DNA of 49,717 nucleotides from an uncultured Bdellovibrionales bacterium (lineage in GTDB: Bacteria > Bdellovibrionota > Bdellovibrionia > Bdellovibrionales > UBA1609). How positions within the stretch are numbered: the first letter of the stretch is position 1; each line of letters begins with the position of its first letter. The DNA is taken from NCBI GenBank assembly GCA_938002015.1, contig CALLAU010000077.1:1-49717 (forward strand), written 5' to 3'. A program made the translations under genes and the position numbers. Under the pieces are notes generated by a model. That model was not told where the DNA came from, did no database searches, and worked only from the letters and a program-made list of their open reading frames with translations. Positions 30,917-40,100 of the stretch are shown piece after piece.

Positions 30917-31474
30917 TTATAGCTTTTGTGCGGCCCTTGAAATACCAGAAGCTAAAGTGTTTTTAATAAAATCTCCTGCTAAAAAAGGAAGAATTCCAAC
31001 ATAGAAAACACTCTCAACACCAATAAAAGCTTTTAGTACAAATGCTCCAAAGAAGAAGACAAAAACAGAACCTAAGTAACAAACTACTAAAGATTTAAAA
31101 AAAGTATTACAAAAACCTTTATCAGATAAATACCCGATTACAGCAACGGAGAAAAACATTCCAAGCAAGTAGCCACTTGTTGAACCAAACAAACCCGAAG
31201 AAGCACCCACAAAAATAGGAGCCCCAAGAGCACCTAAAGCAAGATACACACCAACTACGCTAATACCTCTTTTAAAACCCCACAATAAACCTATAAGGCT
31301 TACTCCAAGTGTTTGGCCTGTGATTGGAACTGGGGTCCAGGGAAGTGGAATAGCAACTTGAGCAAGAGCAATTAATAAACATAAACCACCAAAAATACTT
31401 AAAATATTAAGTGGAAGGCTGTTTCCTTTTTCAATAATAATTGAGCTTATTTTAGCGGTTGATGAAGATTTCAT
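30917..31474 (-). CDS. bioY: Biotin transporter BioY (ECF S component)
   Basis: 185 residues with about six hydrophobic segments. Family hallmarks are VAIPLPWTPVPITGQTLGV near the N-terminus (the biotin-binding region), GVYLALGALGAPIF, and the glycine-rich GLFGSTSGYLLG. BioY binds biotin in the membrane and can work with or without the EcfAA'T energy-coupling module, which is not in this window. No BirA-type palindrome was found upstream. The gene suggests biotin scavenging. Confidence 0.95.
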   Translation of the reverse strand: MKSSSTAKISSIIIEKGNSLPLNILSIFGGLCLLIALAQVAIPLPWTPVPITGQTLGVSLIGLLWGFKRGISVVGVYLALGALGAPIFVGASSGLFGSTSGYLLGMFFSVAVIGYLSDKGFCNTFFKSLVVCYLGSVFVFFFGAFVLKAFIGVESVFYVGILPFLAGDFIKNTLASGISRAAQKL

Positions 31475-31594
31475 AATACTCCTTTTAAAAAATAATACAC
31501 AAATAAGGGCCCGTTAAACACTCTCACCTCTGAGGCTGAGCGTCCAGAAAAATTTGCTCTCCTTACAGACTCTGCTCTTAAGTGGTGACAAAAA

Positions 31595-32893
31595 ATGGCT
31601 AAAAACAAATTTATAGCAGTCTATGAGAGTCTATATCAGCCACATAAACTTCTTATATGGACCATTTGTTGCTCTGTATTTATTATGAGCACTCTACTTT
31701 TACTCTTAATAACAATTTTAACTCCACTGTACACCTACGCTGGGCCTAGCTGCCATATGGTTTTAAATGCAAATAACCATATTATTGAACTTAAAACTGC
31801 TCCCCCTATAAGCCCTTTAGAGCTCTCCTCTCAGCTCACAGGTCAAATCAGATCTAAAATAGCTCCACTAAACCCAAATGAATTAACAGACCCTAGTCAA
31901 ATTGCCGCTTCAATTGATCAATTTAATTACAGGGTAAGTTATCTACAAAAGCTTTTACCTACTGTTGCTGAAAGGTCCCATCAAGATTCTAGTGGTGAAA
32001 TCATCAAGCATGAATCTGAAAGACAAAAAACTCAATTTGCACTTTTTTTTAAAAGTGAGTCAGTGAAAGAAACTTCTGAAACAACAAATCTTTGGAACAC
32101 AAGAATGGGAGCAGACTCAATAAACGGAGGAGATGTTTTCAAAGCAAAGTTTATTTCAAATACAGATGAAGCCCTAAGTTTCATTGAAAAAATCAAAGAC
32201 GACATGAGCACTCGAAGAGAACAAGCTATTCAGCTAGGCCTAGATTTTGAAACTCGCAGTCATATCAATGTTATATTAGAAAACCTTAAAAAAGAACTCA
32301 CAAATCAAGTTTTTACCAAAGATGTTTTGGATGAAATAGTATCTCTTGCACAAGAGTGTAGAATTATCGCAGACTGGATCTTTCAACATTTAACAGAAGC
32401 AAGTGACTCAGCCGCTTTTGCTCATATAGCACGTGAAAAAGTCATTTTATATAGAGCCTATCTTGGATGGTTACAAAACACACGAATTGATTTAGATGAG
32501 TACGCCGTGGTTAGAAGAAACTCAATTGGCAAAACATACGCCTATAATATATATGCTAGATCAAATAGCCCTGGCACCTTCAGTGACAACCCCTTTGGTT
32601 GGAGCAGTGAGAGAAAGCCTGACACTAATTACGCAGTTCATACTATGGGCTCTCATACTATAACGTTTGAAAGTGAGCCTTACCAAACGCAAAAACCTCG
32701 CAAAAAAATCAGCCACCTATTAAATATAAATAAAAAATATGTGTGGGGTAACGAAGTTGCACAACTCTTCTTACTTCAGGTCGGATTTCATGATGCGATG
32801 AGGAAGCGCTACGGAGTAGATATTTCACTTAATGAAGGGGCAAATAGGTTTCCTGTAAATGTAGCTCCAACAGTTTTGTCTCTATGGCAATAA
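31595..32893 (+). CDS. Membrane-anchored protein of unknown function (432 aa)
   Basis: One transmembrane segment at about 18-46 (LLIWTICCSVFIMSTLLLLLI region) could be an uncleaved signal anchor or a signal ending at YAG. A Cys follows at once (GPSC). The remaining about 380 residues are mainly helical and soluble, with segments such as YLQKLLPTVAERSH and EEIVSL-like heptads. A C-terminal HDAMRKRYGVDIS closes the protein. No catalytic motif is recognised. A GGTGA ribosome binding site precedes the ATG. It is divergent from bioY and ends in a short overlap with a weak terminator hairpin at 32896. Confidence 0.7.
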   Translation: MAKNKFIAVYESLYQPHKLLIWTICCSVFIMSTLLLLLITILTPLYTYAGPSCHMVLNANNHIIELKTAPPISPLELSSQLTGQIRSKIAPLNPNELTDPSQIAASIDQFNYRVSYLQKLLPTVAERSHQDSSGEIIKHESERQKTQFALFFKSESVKETSETTNLWNTRMGADSINGGDVFKAKFISNTDEALSFIEKIKDDMSTRREQAIQLGLDFETRSHINVILENLKKELTNQVFTKDVLDEIVSLAQECRIIADWIFQHLTEASDSAAFAHIAREKVILYRAYLGWLQNTRIDLDEYAVVRRNSIGKTYAYNIYARSNSPGTFSDNPFGWSSERKPDTNYAVHTMGSHTITFESEPYQTQKPRKKISHLLNINKKYVWGNEVAQLFLLQVGFHDAMRKRYGVDISLNEGANRFPVNVAPTVLSLWQ

Positions 32894-32895
32894 AC

Positions 32896-32917
32896 AGCTC
32901 TTCATCTTACTAGAGCT
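32896..32917. terminator. Weak terminator hairpin between convergent genes
   Basis: AGCTCT (32896-32901) and AGAGCT (32912-32917) form a 6-bp stem with a 10-nt loop, followed by TTCTAT. It overlaps the last codons of the subtilase gene on the other strand. Confidence 0.35.
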
Positions 32918-34337
32918 TTCTATCCTTCCACATTTTGATTAATAAGTCTTTATCATCTAGTTCACCAGCAATCTTCATTTCTTCTCTGATCAGCCAAATA
33001 GAATCACTAATAGAAAACCCTTGCTTTACTTTATCAATGGCTAAAAGTGCTCTTTTAGGAAAAACAATACCACCTGATTTTACAGGAAAAGGATTTTCTT
33101 TAGGCACAAAAGCAGTTTTTAAAAGGATTTCTCTATACTCTCTTGCGTTTAAGTCATCAAACTTTTCATACATCTTTAAAAGAACATTTAAAACATAGGG
33201 CGATGAAACAGAAGTTCCTGAGGCTTTCATATAAGTATTGCCAAGACCTGCCCCAACCATATCTACTCCAGGAGCCATAATATCAACACATCTATAACCT
33301 ATATTAGAAAAATGAGCTGCTTTATAATCTGGTAATTGATCTTCATCAATTTCAGCACTACCCAAAGCCCCAACAGTAATTTTATTTTTTATATTTATAC
33401 ATGCAGGGTACTCAGAGTATTTTATCTCATCAAAGTTTCTACTCCCATTACCAGAAGCTACAACATGTAAAGTATTAAATGAAGCTCTCATGATTCCTTC
33501 TACAGCTTCAATACTTTCTTTATCAACTAAAGAAACACCACCTTTATCTCCAAAGCCAAAGCTCATATTCGTAAATCTTACATCGTATCTATTGATCTGC
33601 TCCAAAATTTTATAAAGATACACTGCTGAGTGAATATCTCCTCCTGCGCCGAGAAAAGACGTTTTATGAATATCCCTCATAGCTACACTTGAAACAAAAC
33701 CACCATGAGTAAATGCAGCACCTTTTGTTGGAAGCTGAATAAATTGGTTTAAATTAAATTTATAATTAACTGAACCACCAGCTGCTTGCTCACCATTAAA
33801 ACTTGTCAAATTATCAATAAGTCCATCACCATCGTTATCAATGCCATCTATTTTTTCATCTTGGTTTACAAAGTGTTTTCCAAAAACATCTTTATGAGTG
33901 TAGTTAAATCCACTATCAATAATTAAGACTTTAGGAAAGGAGAGAGAAACTTCATTTTTAGAATCCTCAATTAATACGGTAGGCACATCAACACTGTGTT
34001 CAGCAATGAGTTCATCATTAAAGTCATAAACTCTTATTTTTTTAAATTTAAAATTTGATTCATTATCTGATAAATAAGTGAAGAAATACTTTCCAAGTAG
34101 CCCATACTTAGTTTCATAAACATCTCTACGATAAGGCTTATTAGAGTCTTTAAAAAAATCAACTTCAATTAAGTCATTAGAATCTGTATGACGAGTTTGT
34201 TTCTCACGATGCTCGACACCATTTTCTATGCTCTTACATATCCAGCTTACTTTTATATCATCATGCTCAAAGCTTTCTGGACATGCCCCCGCAGTCCATG
34301 AAAACCCTATAAACATTGCTGTTAATAGATTTCTCAT
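32910..34337 (-). CDS. Secreted subtilisin-like serine protease (S8 family)
   Basis: 475 residues from the ATG at 34337. A longer start at 34385 would add 16 residues before the signal peptide MRNLLTAMFIGFSWTAGA, and AGGGGA lies 8 nt before 34337. The full catalytic triad is visible: D141 in LIIDSGFNYTH, H211 in FTHGGFVSSVA, S376 in GTSVSSPYV, with the oxyanion Asn in VASGNGSRNF. A calcium-type loop DGIDNDGDGLIDN follows the Asp region. The N-terminal 120 residues may be a propeptide or a separate domain with a Cys pair. It is a predicted secreted or periplasmic peptidase, perhaps used in predation or nutrition. Confidence 0.92.
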   Translation of the reverse strand: MRNLLTAMFIGFSWTAGACPESFEHDDIKVSWICKSIENGVEHREKQTRHTDSNDLIEVDFFKDSNKPYRRDVYETKYGLLGKYFFTYLSDNESNFKFKKIRVYDFNDELIAEHSVDVPTVLIEDSKNEVSLSFPKVLIIDSGFNYTHKDVFGKHFVNQDEKIDGIDNDGDGLIDNLTSFNGEQAAGGSVNYKFNLNQFIQLPTKGAAFTHGGFVSSVAMRDIHKTSFLGAGGDIHSAVYLYKILEQINRYDVRFTNMSFGFGDKGGVSLVDKESIEAVEGIMRASFNTLHVVASGNGSRNFDEIKYSEYPACINIKNKITVGALGSAEIDEDQLPDYKAAHFSNIGYRCVDIMAPGVDMVGAGLGNTYMKASGTSVSSPYVLNVLLKMYEKFDDLNAREYREILLKTAFVPKENPFPVKSGGIVFPKRALLAIDKVKQGFSISDSIWLIREEMKIAGELDDKDLLIKMWKDRKL

Positions 34338-34464
34338 CCCCTTACTTCCCCTGCTACTTACATATAAAAGATAGTTCTTAATCACAAGGACTCATTACTT
34401 AAAACTAACAGCAACCAAACAAAGAAAACCTTTAAAGCCGTGTAAACAAGCAGTTTCATAAGAT

Positions 34465-34529
34465 TTACTTATAACCTTTAAAAGACACCCTTACCTTAGT
34501 ACTTCTTTTACTAACTAAATTATAAGTAA
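34465..34529. repeat. 10-bp inverted repeat in the subtilase/metzincin intergenic region
   Basis: TTACTTATAA (34465-34474) and TTATAAGTAA (34520-34529) are perfect inverted copies 45 bp apart. They lie in the 264-bp gap between the divergent subtilase and metzincin genes and may be a regulatory site. No other structure is seen in the gap. Confidence 0.4.
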
Positions 34530-34601
34530 GGATTTAGTGGTTTCTTAAAGCCTAAAACTTTATTAAAAGTAGGAAACAAAGCTTAAGATAAGGAGAGGGC
34601 T

Positions 34602-35261
34602 ATTTATTCACTAAAAAATTCTTTAGTAAAAACACTACTTTTTTTTTACCTCTTCTCGTTACCTTGCTTTAATAGCTACGCTAGTACTCTCAACTGGCAA
34701 CATATAAATTCTAGCACTAGTGAAGAAAAACAAATACCACTAAGCCTTGTTATACTTGATAATAATAAATGGAGTGAAGCTGAAGTCATTAAACGCATAA
34801 GACGTGTTGAAGAGATCTATTCTCAGTGCTCTATAAGTTTTAACCCCATAAAGCTTGCCAAACTACATAAACCCGAATCAGCATCTTTTGATCACAGTAA
34901 GCAGGAAGATACAGAGCTTATTAAAAACCTTAATATAAAAGACAGACCCCTTGTCATTTTTGCCCACAAAGATACTAGTATTAACCGTTTTGATGCCTAT
35001 ACCTGGATTGATCAACATGATATTGAAGAAATTCGTAAAAGAGTAAGCTTTGTTTTTTATACCTGGAAGAGAACTGAAAGATACCTCGATTTATTTGATA
35101 ATATAACAAACTACTCAGTACTTGCACACGAACTCGGTCACACTTTTCTAGATCTACATGGTCATCTTGAGCTACCTAATAATGTAATGAGTAAGAAAAA
35201 AGCTCCTTTTGGTGATGAATTTACACAGACACAATGTGAAACTATGAGAAGCTTTTATTAA
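34602..35261 (+). CDS. Secreted metzincin-like zinc metalloprotease with an ATT start
   Basis: 219 codons with no internal stop. The upstream in-frame stop is TAA at 34584. No ATG, GTG or TTG occurs in frame before codon 196. A TAAGGAG site (34589-34595) lies 6 nt before ATT at 34602. A start there gives a good signal peptide: SLVKTLLFFYLFSLPCF and then NSYAS. The zinc-binding block is HELGHTFLDLHGH at residues 176-188 (HExxHxxxxxH, the metzincin spacing with Leu instead of Gly at position 8). NNVMS (M196) is a possible Met-turn. Two Cys (CSIS, QCET) may pair. The combination strongly suggests an active secreted protease. Its stop is 3 bp from the convergent bestrophin gene. An older ATG start lost by mutation is the alternative. 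Confidence 0.82.
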   Translation: MYSLKNSLVKTLLFFYLFSLPCFNSYASTLNWQHINSSTSEEKQIPLSLVILDNNKWSEAEVIKRIRRVEEIYSQCSISFNPIKLAKLHKPESASFDHSKQEDTELIKNLNIKDRPLVIFAHKDTSINRFDAYTWIDQHDIEEIRKRVSFVFYTWKRTERYLDLFDNITNYSVLAHELGHTFLDLHGHLELPNNVMSKKKAPFGDEFTQTQCETMRSFY

Positions 35262-35264
35262 ATT

Positions 35265-36296
35265 TTAATATAAAACATTATCTTTAGCTGCTAGCTTAGG
35301 CGGAAGTTTTTCTTCATCTAACATATCTCTTAAATCAATCTCAATTGTTCTTGTAAGAGCCGTCATAGGAACATCATTTACTCTTCCTTCAAAAGGGTCT
35401 TCACTATTATCTCCAATGATTTCCCACGTAAGAAAAATCCAGCTTACTAAAACAGACACTGGCATAAGTAAGAAAATATACCTTTGCGGGTAGTTCTCAT
35501 GTGCACCACCATGCATTTCTTCTAAGAAAATATCTAAAAGACCAAACGGAAGAAGAAGGACAAAAATATAGGCAAAGACTTTACTAAAGTAGGCGTACTG
35601 TCTTGGAAATGGAGTGTTTTTAATTCTCTCACACTTTCCTTGAAAGTTATAAAACTGTTCTAAAGTGTTCATAAACATTGTGTAGTTAAAGCCATCCATT
35701 AAAGAAAATTTCTCTTTTAATCTTTTTAAGTGAGCAGCTTGTAACTTTATAAGATGAGTTGCTACATTCTGCCTTTTTGAGATGTCTTCACTATCACTTT
35801 CGCTTAAATAAGGTTTTAATACTGCACATATATCTTCATGATCGTTATGACTTTCATGCCACTTCTCAACTGCAGAATTGTTTTTAAGAGAAAAAGAAAC
35901 AGGTTTTCTAAGCTGAAGTCTTAGCGTGTGAAGCCAAGCAAGATGTCTGTAGATTAAGACTCTTTGTTCTTTTTTTAATTCTTCTTTTGTTATTTTATCG
36001 CTTTCACTAAGAAGGTGAAGACTTTGGTTAGCCCAGGTTCTACTATAATTCACTATAGCTCCCCAAATTTTTCTTCCTTCCCAAAACCTGTCATAACTTT
36101 GGTTATTCTTAAAGCCAATGAAAAAAGCTACTGCAATACCTATTACACTTAGAGGCTGAAAGGGAATGCTTATAAAATCAAAATTCAGGAAGTAGTATAA
36201 AGAAAACACTAAGCCTGACCATGAAACAGCAAAAAGTAAAACTGGCCAAGCATACTTTAAAATAAGTCCTGTACTAATATTTCTTTTAACATACAT
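35265..36296 (-). CDS. Bestrophin-family anion channel-like protein
   Basis: 343 residues with four hydrophobic helices at about 10-30, 40-62, 225-250 and 262-285. The pattern FKNNQSYDRFWEGRKIWGAIVN (N-terminal part) and FNYTMFMNTLEQFYNFQGKCERI, then PFPRQYAYFSKVFAYIFVLLLPFGL, is that of bacterial bestrophin homologues (PF01062, YneE-like). They form pentameric anion channels. A loop rich in Glu precedes the last helices, and EDPFEGRVNDVPM is the family C-terminal motif. Convergent with the metzincin gene, 3-bp gap. Confidence 0.9.
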   Translation of the reverse strand: MYVKRNISTGLILKYAWPVLLFAVSWSGLVFSLYYFLNFDFISIPFQPLSVIGIAVAFFIGFKNNQSYDRFWEGRKIWGAIVNYSRTWANQSLHLLSESDKITKEELKKEQRVLIYRHLAWLHTLRLQLRKPVSFSLKNNSAVEKWHESHNDHEDICAVLKPYLSESDSEDISKRQNVATHLIKLQAAHLKRLKEKFSLMDGFNYTMFMNTLEQFYNFQGKCERIKNTPFPRQYAYFSKVFAYIFVLLLPFGLLDIFLEEMHGGAHENYPQRYIFLLMPVSVLVSWIFLTWEIIGDNSEDPFEGRVNDVPMTALTRTIEIDLRDMLDEEKLPPKLAAKDNVLY

Positions 36297-36340
36297 TTTA
36301 GCTTTTCTCCCTTAATCCAAGTTTCATCACTTACTTAGTT

Positions 36341-36610
36341 TTAAACTTTTAAGTCATTCAACTCAGGTCTTCTTTTAAAGTAAACATCAACATAAGAACA
36401 TGATGGTTTAACTTTAAACTTATTCTCAGTTGCATACTTCACCCCTGCATCTACTAGATGTCTAGCTATAGATTTTCCTCTTAAGCTTTCAGGAACATAT
36501 GTTGAATAAAAATCAAGCACTCCACTAGTTTCTCTATAAAGTAAATGAGCTTGAGCTCCATCAACTAGAGCAACAAATTTTGTTTCTTCTTTAAGATGAT
36601 TTATTTCCAT
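36341..36610 (-). CDS. Small GNAT-like N-acetyltransferase (YjdJ type, PF14542)
   Basis: 89 residues with the compact acetyltransferase pattern: AHLLYRETSGVLDFYSTYVPESLRGKSIARHLVDAGVKYA, with the pyrophosphate loop RGKSIARHL. The conserved ending KVKPSCSYVDVYFKRRPE includes the Cys typical of this small family. The acceptor is unknown. It lies 44 bp downstream of the 36296 start of the bestrophin gene on the same strand, so the two may share a transcript. Divergent from the small Cys-rich membrane protein at 36684. Confidence 0.88.
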   Translation of the reverse strand: MEINHLKEETKFVALVDGAQAHLLYRETSGVLDFYSTYVPESLRGKSIARHLVDAGVKYATENKFKVKPSCSYVDVYFKRRPELNDLKV

Positions 36611-36683
36611 AACTTAAGGTTAGCCCATCAAGAAAAAGCTGTATATAATTTAAAATCAACTTTTTTGCAGGAGAGCCTGACTT

Positions 36684-36854
36684 TTGAAATTTGTTGGATA
36701 CATTGTTTTTGGGATTATTGGCCTTATTATAGTTATGGGCCTTCTATCAAGTCCTTATTCAAGACGGAATAAAGAGAGCTCAAAGGACCTGTATATAAGA
36801 TGCATGCAGAGCTGTGGCAAAACAACATGCCAGCATTGCAGGCAATATAAATAA
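36684..36854 (+). CDS. 56-residue membrane protein with a C-x3-C-x4-C-x2-C tail
   Basis: Too short for usual ORF cutoffs. The start is TTG at 36684, 10 nt after an AGGAG (36669-36673). Residues 4-21 form one transmembrane helix (VGYIVFGIIGLIIVMGLL). A basic/Ser-rich linker leads to RCMQSCGKTTCQHCRQYK with C40, C44, C49 and C52, which suits a metal or iron-sulfur site or two disulfides. Several basic residues flank the Cys. No family is recognised. It lies in a 255-bp gap before the large effector-like operon and is divergent from the acetyltransferase gene. Confidence 0.6.
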   Translation: MKFVGYIVFGIIGLIIVMGLLSSPYSRRNKESSKDLYIRCMQSCGKTTCQHCRQYK

Positions 36855-36948
36855 CAGACCTTCTTTTAAAATTTTCTTAAAAAACTTATTTAGCCAAACT
36901 ATGCAAAGCTTCCACCTTATTTGATTTGAAAGAGCTTTTTGTTTCATT

Positions 36949-36987
36949 TTGATACACCATAATTAGCAAACATAATTAGCTAATTAT
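36949..36987 (+). promoter_or_regulatory. Candidate promoter overlapped by a 16-bp palindrome
   Basis: TTGATA (36949-36954) and CATAAT (36971-36976), 16 bp apart, match sigma70 elements (5 of 6 in the -10). The -10 lies in the perfect palindrome ATAATTAGCTAATTAT (36972-36987). A copy of its left half, CATAATTAGC, occurs 13 bp upstream (36958-36967). It is placed to repress or control the large-protein operon starting at 37110. Confidence 0.5.
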
Positions 36988-37109
36988 ATAGAACATGTAA
37001 TATTAATAAGTATCAAAAAATTTAACACCTGTATAAATCTTAACTCTCAACTCTTACACATACGTCATAGGTAAACTTAAGTAGGCTTCTAATTTGCAAA
37101 AAACAACAT

Positions 37110-40100
37110 ATGAGTAAATTAAAAGTATATTTAGAAAATCGCCATTTCAGTTTTCTTCTAAGCTTAAGAGGCTGCCTTTGTACTCTATTAAGTTTACAGA
37201 TGTCGTTTCTTCACCCACATGCGTTTGCTGATGAAGCAAAGCCTACAGAAACAAATTCAGAGCAAGCAACAGAAGCTTTTAGTTCAGACTCACAAAACTT
37301 AAGAGGCGCATTTGAAGCGCTTCGAGATTTTGCAAATTCGACTGGATCAGGAAGTAATATTGAAATACCAGAGGTAGATAGTAATGACATTATATCCGAT
37401 GAAAAACACGCCGATAGTGTTTCAAATGCTCTTGATGCCAGTGAACAGCTGGTGGCAAATTTAAATGATTTTACAACTGAAAGCTTTGAAGAGGCAGTTC
37501 AAGATTTTTCCCAAATTAAACTTGAGCAACTCCCAAAACTTAACCCCACCAACTTTACGGAAAACGCTTCTCTTTTCTTATTAGGTGGCATACATGAAAA
37601 CGCAAGAAATCTTTTTGGAAGAATTATCTCTACATTATTTCCTGATATAGATATTAGTAACATCAATATACAAATTTCAGGTTTATTAGTTCCAAAAATC
37701 ATAACTCATATTAATGACCAAGGAGTCATCACAGGCCTTGATATCTCTGCTGGGGCAATTGCCTTTTCTGAAAATATTGATGAACTAGCTGCTCAGATAG
37801 CTTCTTCTGTATCTGCTGCAGACCCAAAAGTTTATGGATTTAGTGATGACCCTCGTTTTTACAGGCTTTTAGGAGAGAAAGGGCTTTGGGATGATTTTCA
37901 GCCGGAGTTACAGCATCGTATTAAACAAGACCTCGCAGCTTTAGAAAAAATAATTGCTGTTGATTTTCGAGCAGAGTCTTTAACACGATTTGAAATGAGA
38001 ATATTTAGTAAGTTTAACAAAGACTATTCACAAAAAGTCAGACATAAACTTACTAGGAAAATGGTTGGAGTTGATAACATCAACGCTTTTGAAGATGATA
38101 TATATGAAGTCAGGGTTCAAATACAAAAACTCTATTTGGCTTATATTCAAAACAAATCCAAAACTAGTAAAAGCTTTCAAGCAAAACACCCCTTTAACGG
38201 AAGAGATAAAAGGTTACACCGAAGAATGAGAGCATATGTAACGCCTTTTTACTCTTCATTTCTACATTGGTTTGGGCTTCCTGTTGGATACATACTTCCA
38301 CAATGGCTGTATGTTGGATGGACAGCAGCAAACTCATACTTTGGCCTTAACTTTGGTAATTTTAAAGAAGTCATGACAGAGAGTGATTTTGACAAACACT
38401 TTGGACAAGCTATTCAACTTTCAGAAACACCAGAATGGCTGATTCAGCTTTCGGCTCCTATAGTAAAACTTGGAAGCGGTATAGGTTATGTTTTCTCTTC
38501 AATTTGGCATGGTGTATCGACTGTAGGTGTAGGTGCTTATAATTTAGCATGGAGTTTTAACGATAATATACTTACTCCATGGGTTTGGTCACCTATAGGC
38601 TCACTTGTAGGCTCCATTTTTGGTGCAATCGGTAATGGGGCATCTTGGACATGGGAGACAAGCGCATCTGCATTTAACTACGCTGTTGGAAAATTTGGGC
38701 AAGGTCTTGACTACGCCTTACCAGAACATGAAGCAAGCACTAGTACTGAAACAACTTTTAAAACAATATCAAACAACACACAATCTAATAACAATACAAC
38801 ACAATCACGAGGGTCATCATCAGGAAATTCAAATGAATACGATCCAATTACATCACAAGATGGGTATAATAAACTATTAGATTGGGGTGGAGACTATTTT
38901 TTTGAAGGTACATTGGCCATTGCGTCAGTAGCTATTGCCTATCACTATTTCAAACACCCTGCGGCTTATAAAACAAAAGCAATACAAGTTAAATCACATG
39001 TATTTGGCTTATCAAAAGCTCTATACAAAGGAAGCGTTGCTGTAATAAATCTCCCTGGATACTTTTTTAATGGCATAAAAGAAGGGTTAACAGCAATTGA
39101 TTTAAATGATTCTGAATATGGAACTGATCAATATATAGATATTTTTCAATACTTGCTAAGTACCACAATATCAGAAAAAACAAGTCTAGAGCTTCCTTCT
39201 GAAATCAAAGATCATTTACAAGATAATTATAAATGGGTCAGTAGAAGAGTTTTGATTAGAGCAATAGACCACTGGCTCATAAGGTTAAAGCAAGGAAAAT
39301 TTTCAAAAAAACAAATAGAGATGATACTAGCGTCTCTAACATCTCCTGGTTATAATTTTCTTAAAAAAGCAGCTGCAAGGCGAGCTTTTTCATACAGAGC
39401 AATTGAAATTATGGACTACTTGATTTCAGAAAATATCGATCAAGAAGAGTTCCCAGAAAATTTAACGCTTGAAAACCATGACGAACAAATCTCTGGCTTT
39501 TTCAATTATTTTAATTTTCGTGATCAAAGTAATCTTAACTACTTTAAGCTAGCTCACATCATAGCGTTTGCGCGCCGTGCAGAAAAAGAAAATAACGTAA
39601 GAAAACTTATAATTTCTTTACACGAATTTCAAAAAATTACGAATAATTCTTCTGGGTACAAGCCTTTTAAGAAAATATACAAAAGGCTCTTTAGAAGAAA
39701 CTTCTCTAAGATGGCGAATTTTATTTTCCTAGACAATCAAACCGAAGGTGAAGAAGGAAATATTCTCGTTAATATGTATACTGATATAATTAATGCATAC
39801 CGCTTTAGTCAAAAAATAGACTATAATAATAGTGGGGGAGTACGCAGTATAGACCTTCAGTCATTTACAATTCTAAGGGATTTTAAACTTGCATACCAAA
39901 CAGTTGCCTTAGCTTTAAAGAGCTCAAACAGTGCTATAGCAAACGGTTCAATTAGAGAACAAATTGGTAGCCTCGGTGGGTACGGAACTTTTAGTAATAC
40001 GACAAGAAGGTTTTCAAAAGCTGTAATTACTCGACTTATTAAAAGAAAACTCAAAGAACTAGATTCAATCAGTGAGATTGTTAAGTGGGTAGAAGAAGAG

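Noticed and set aside
31475..31594. BirA operator or biotin-related riboswitch before bioY
   Set aside because: No TTGTAAAC-type palindrome or known leader was found.
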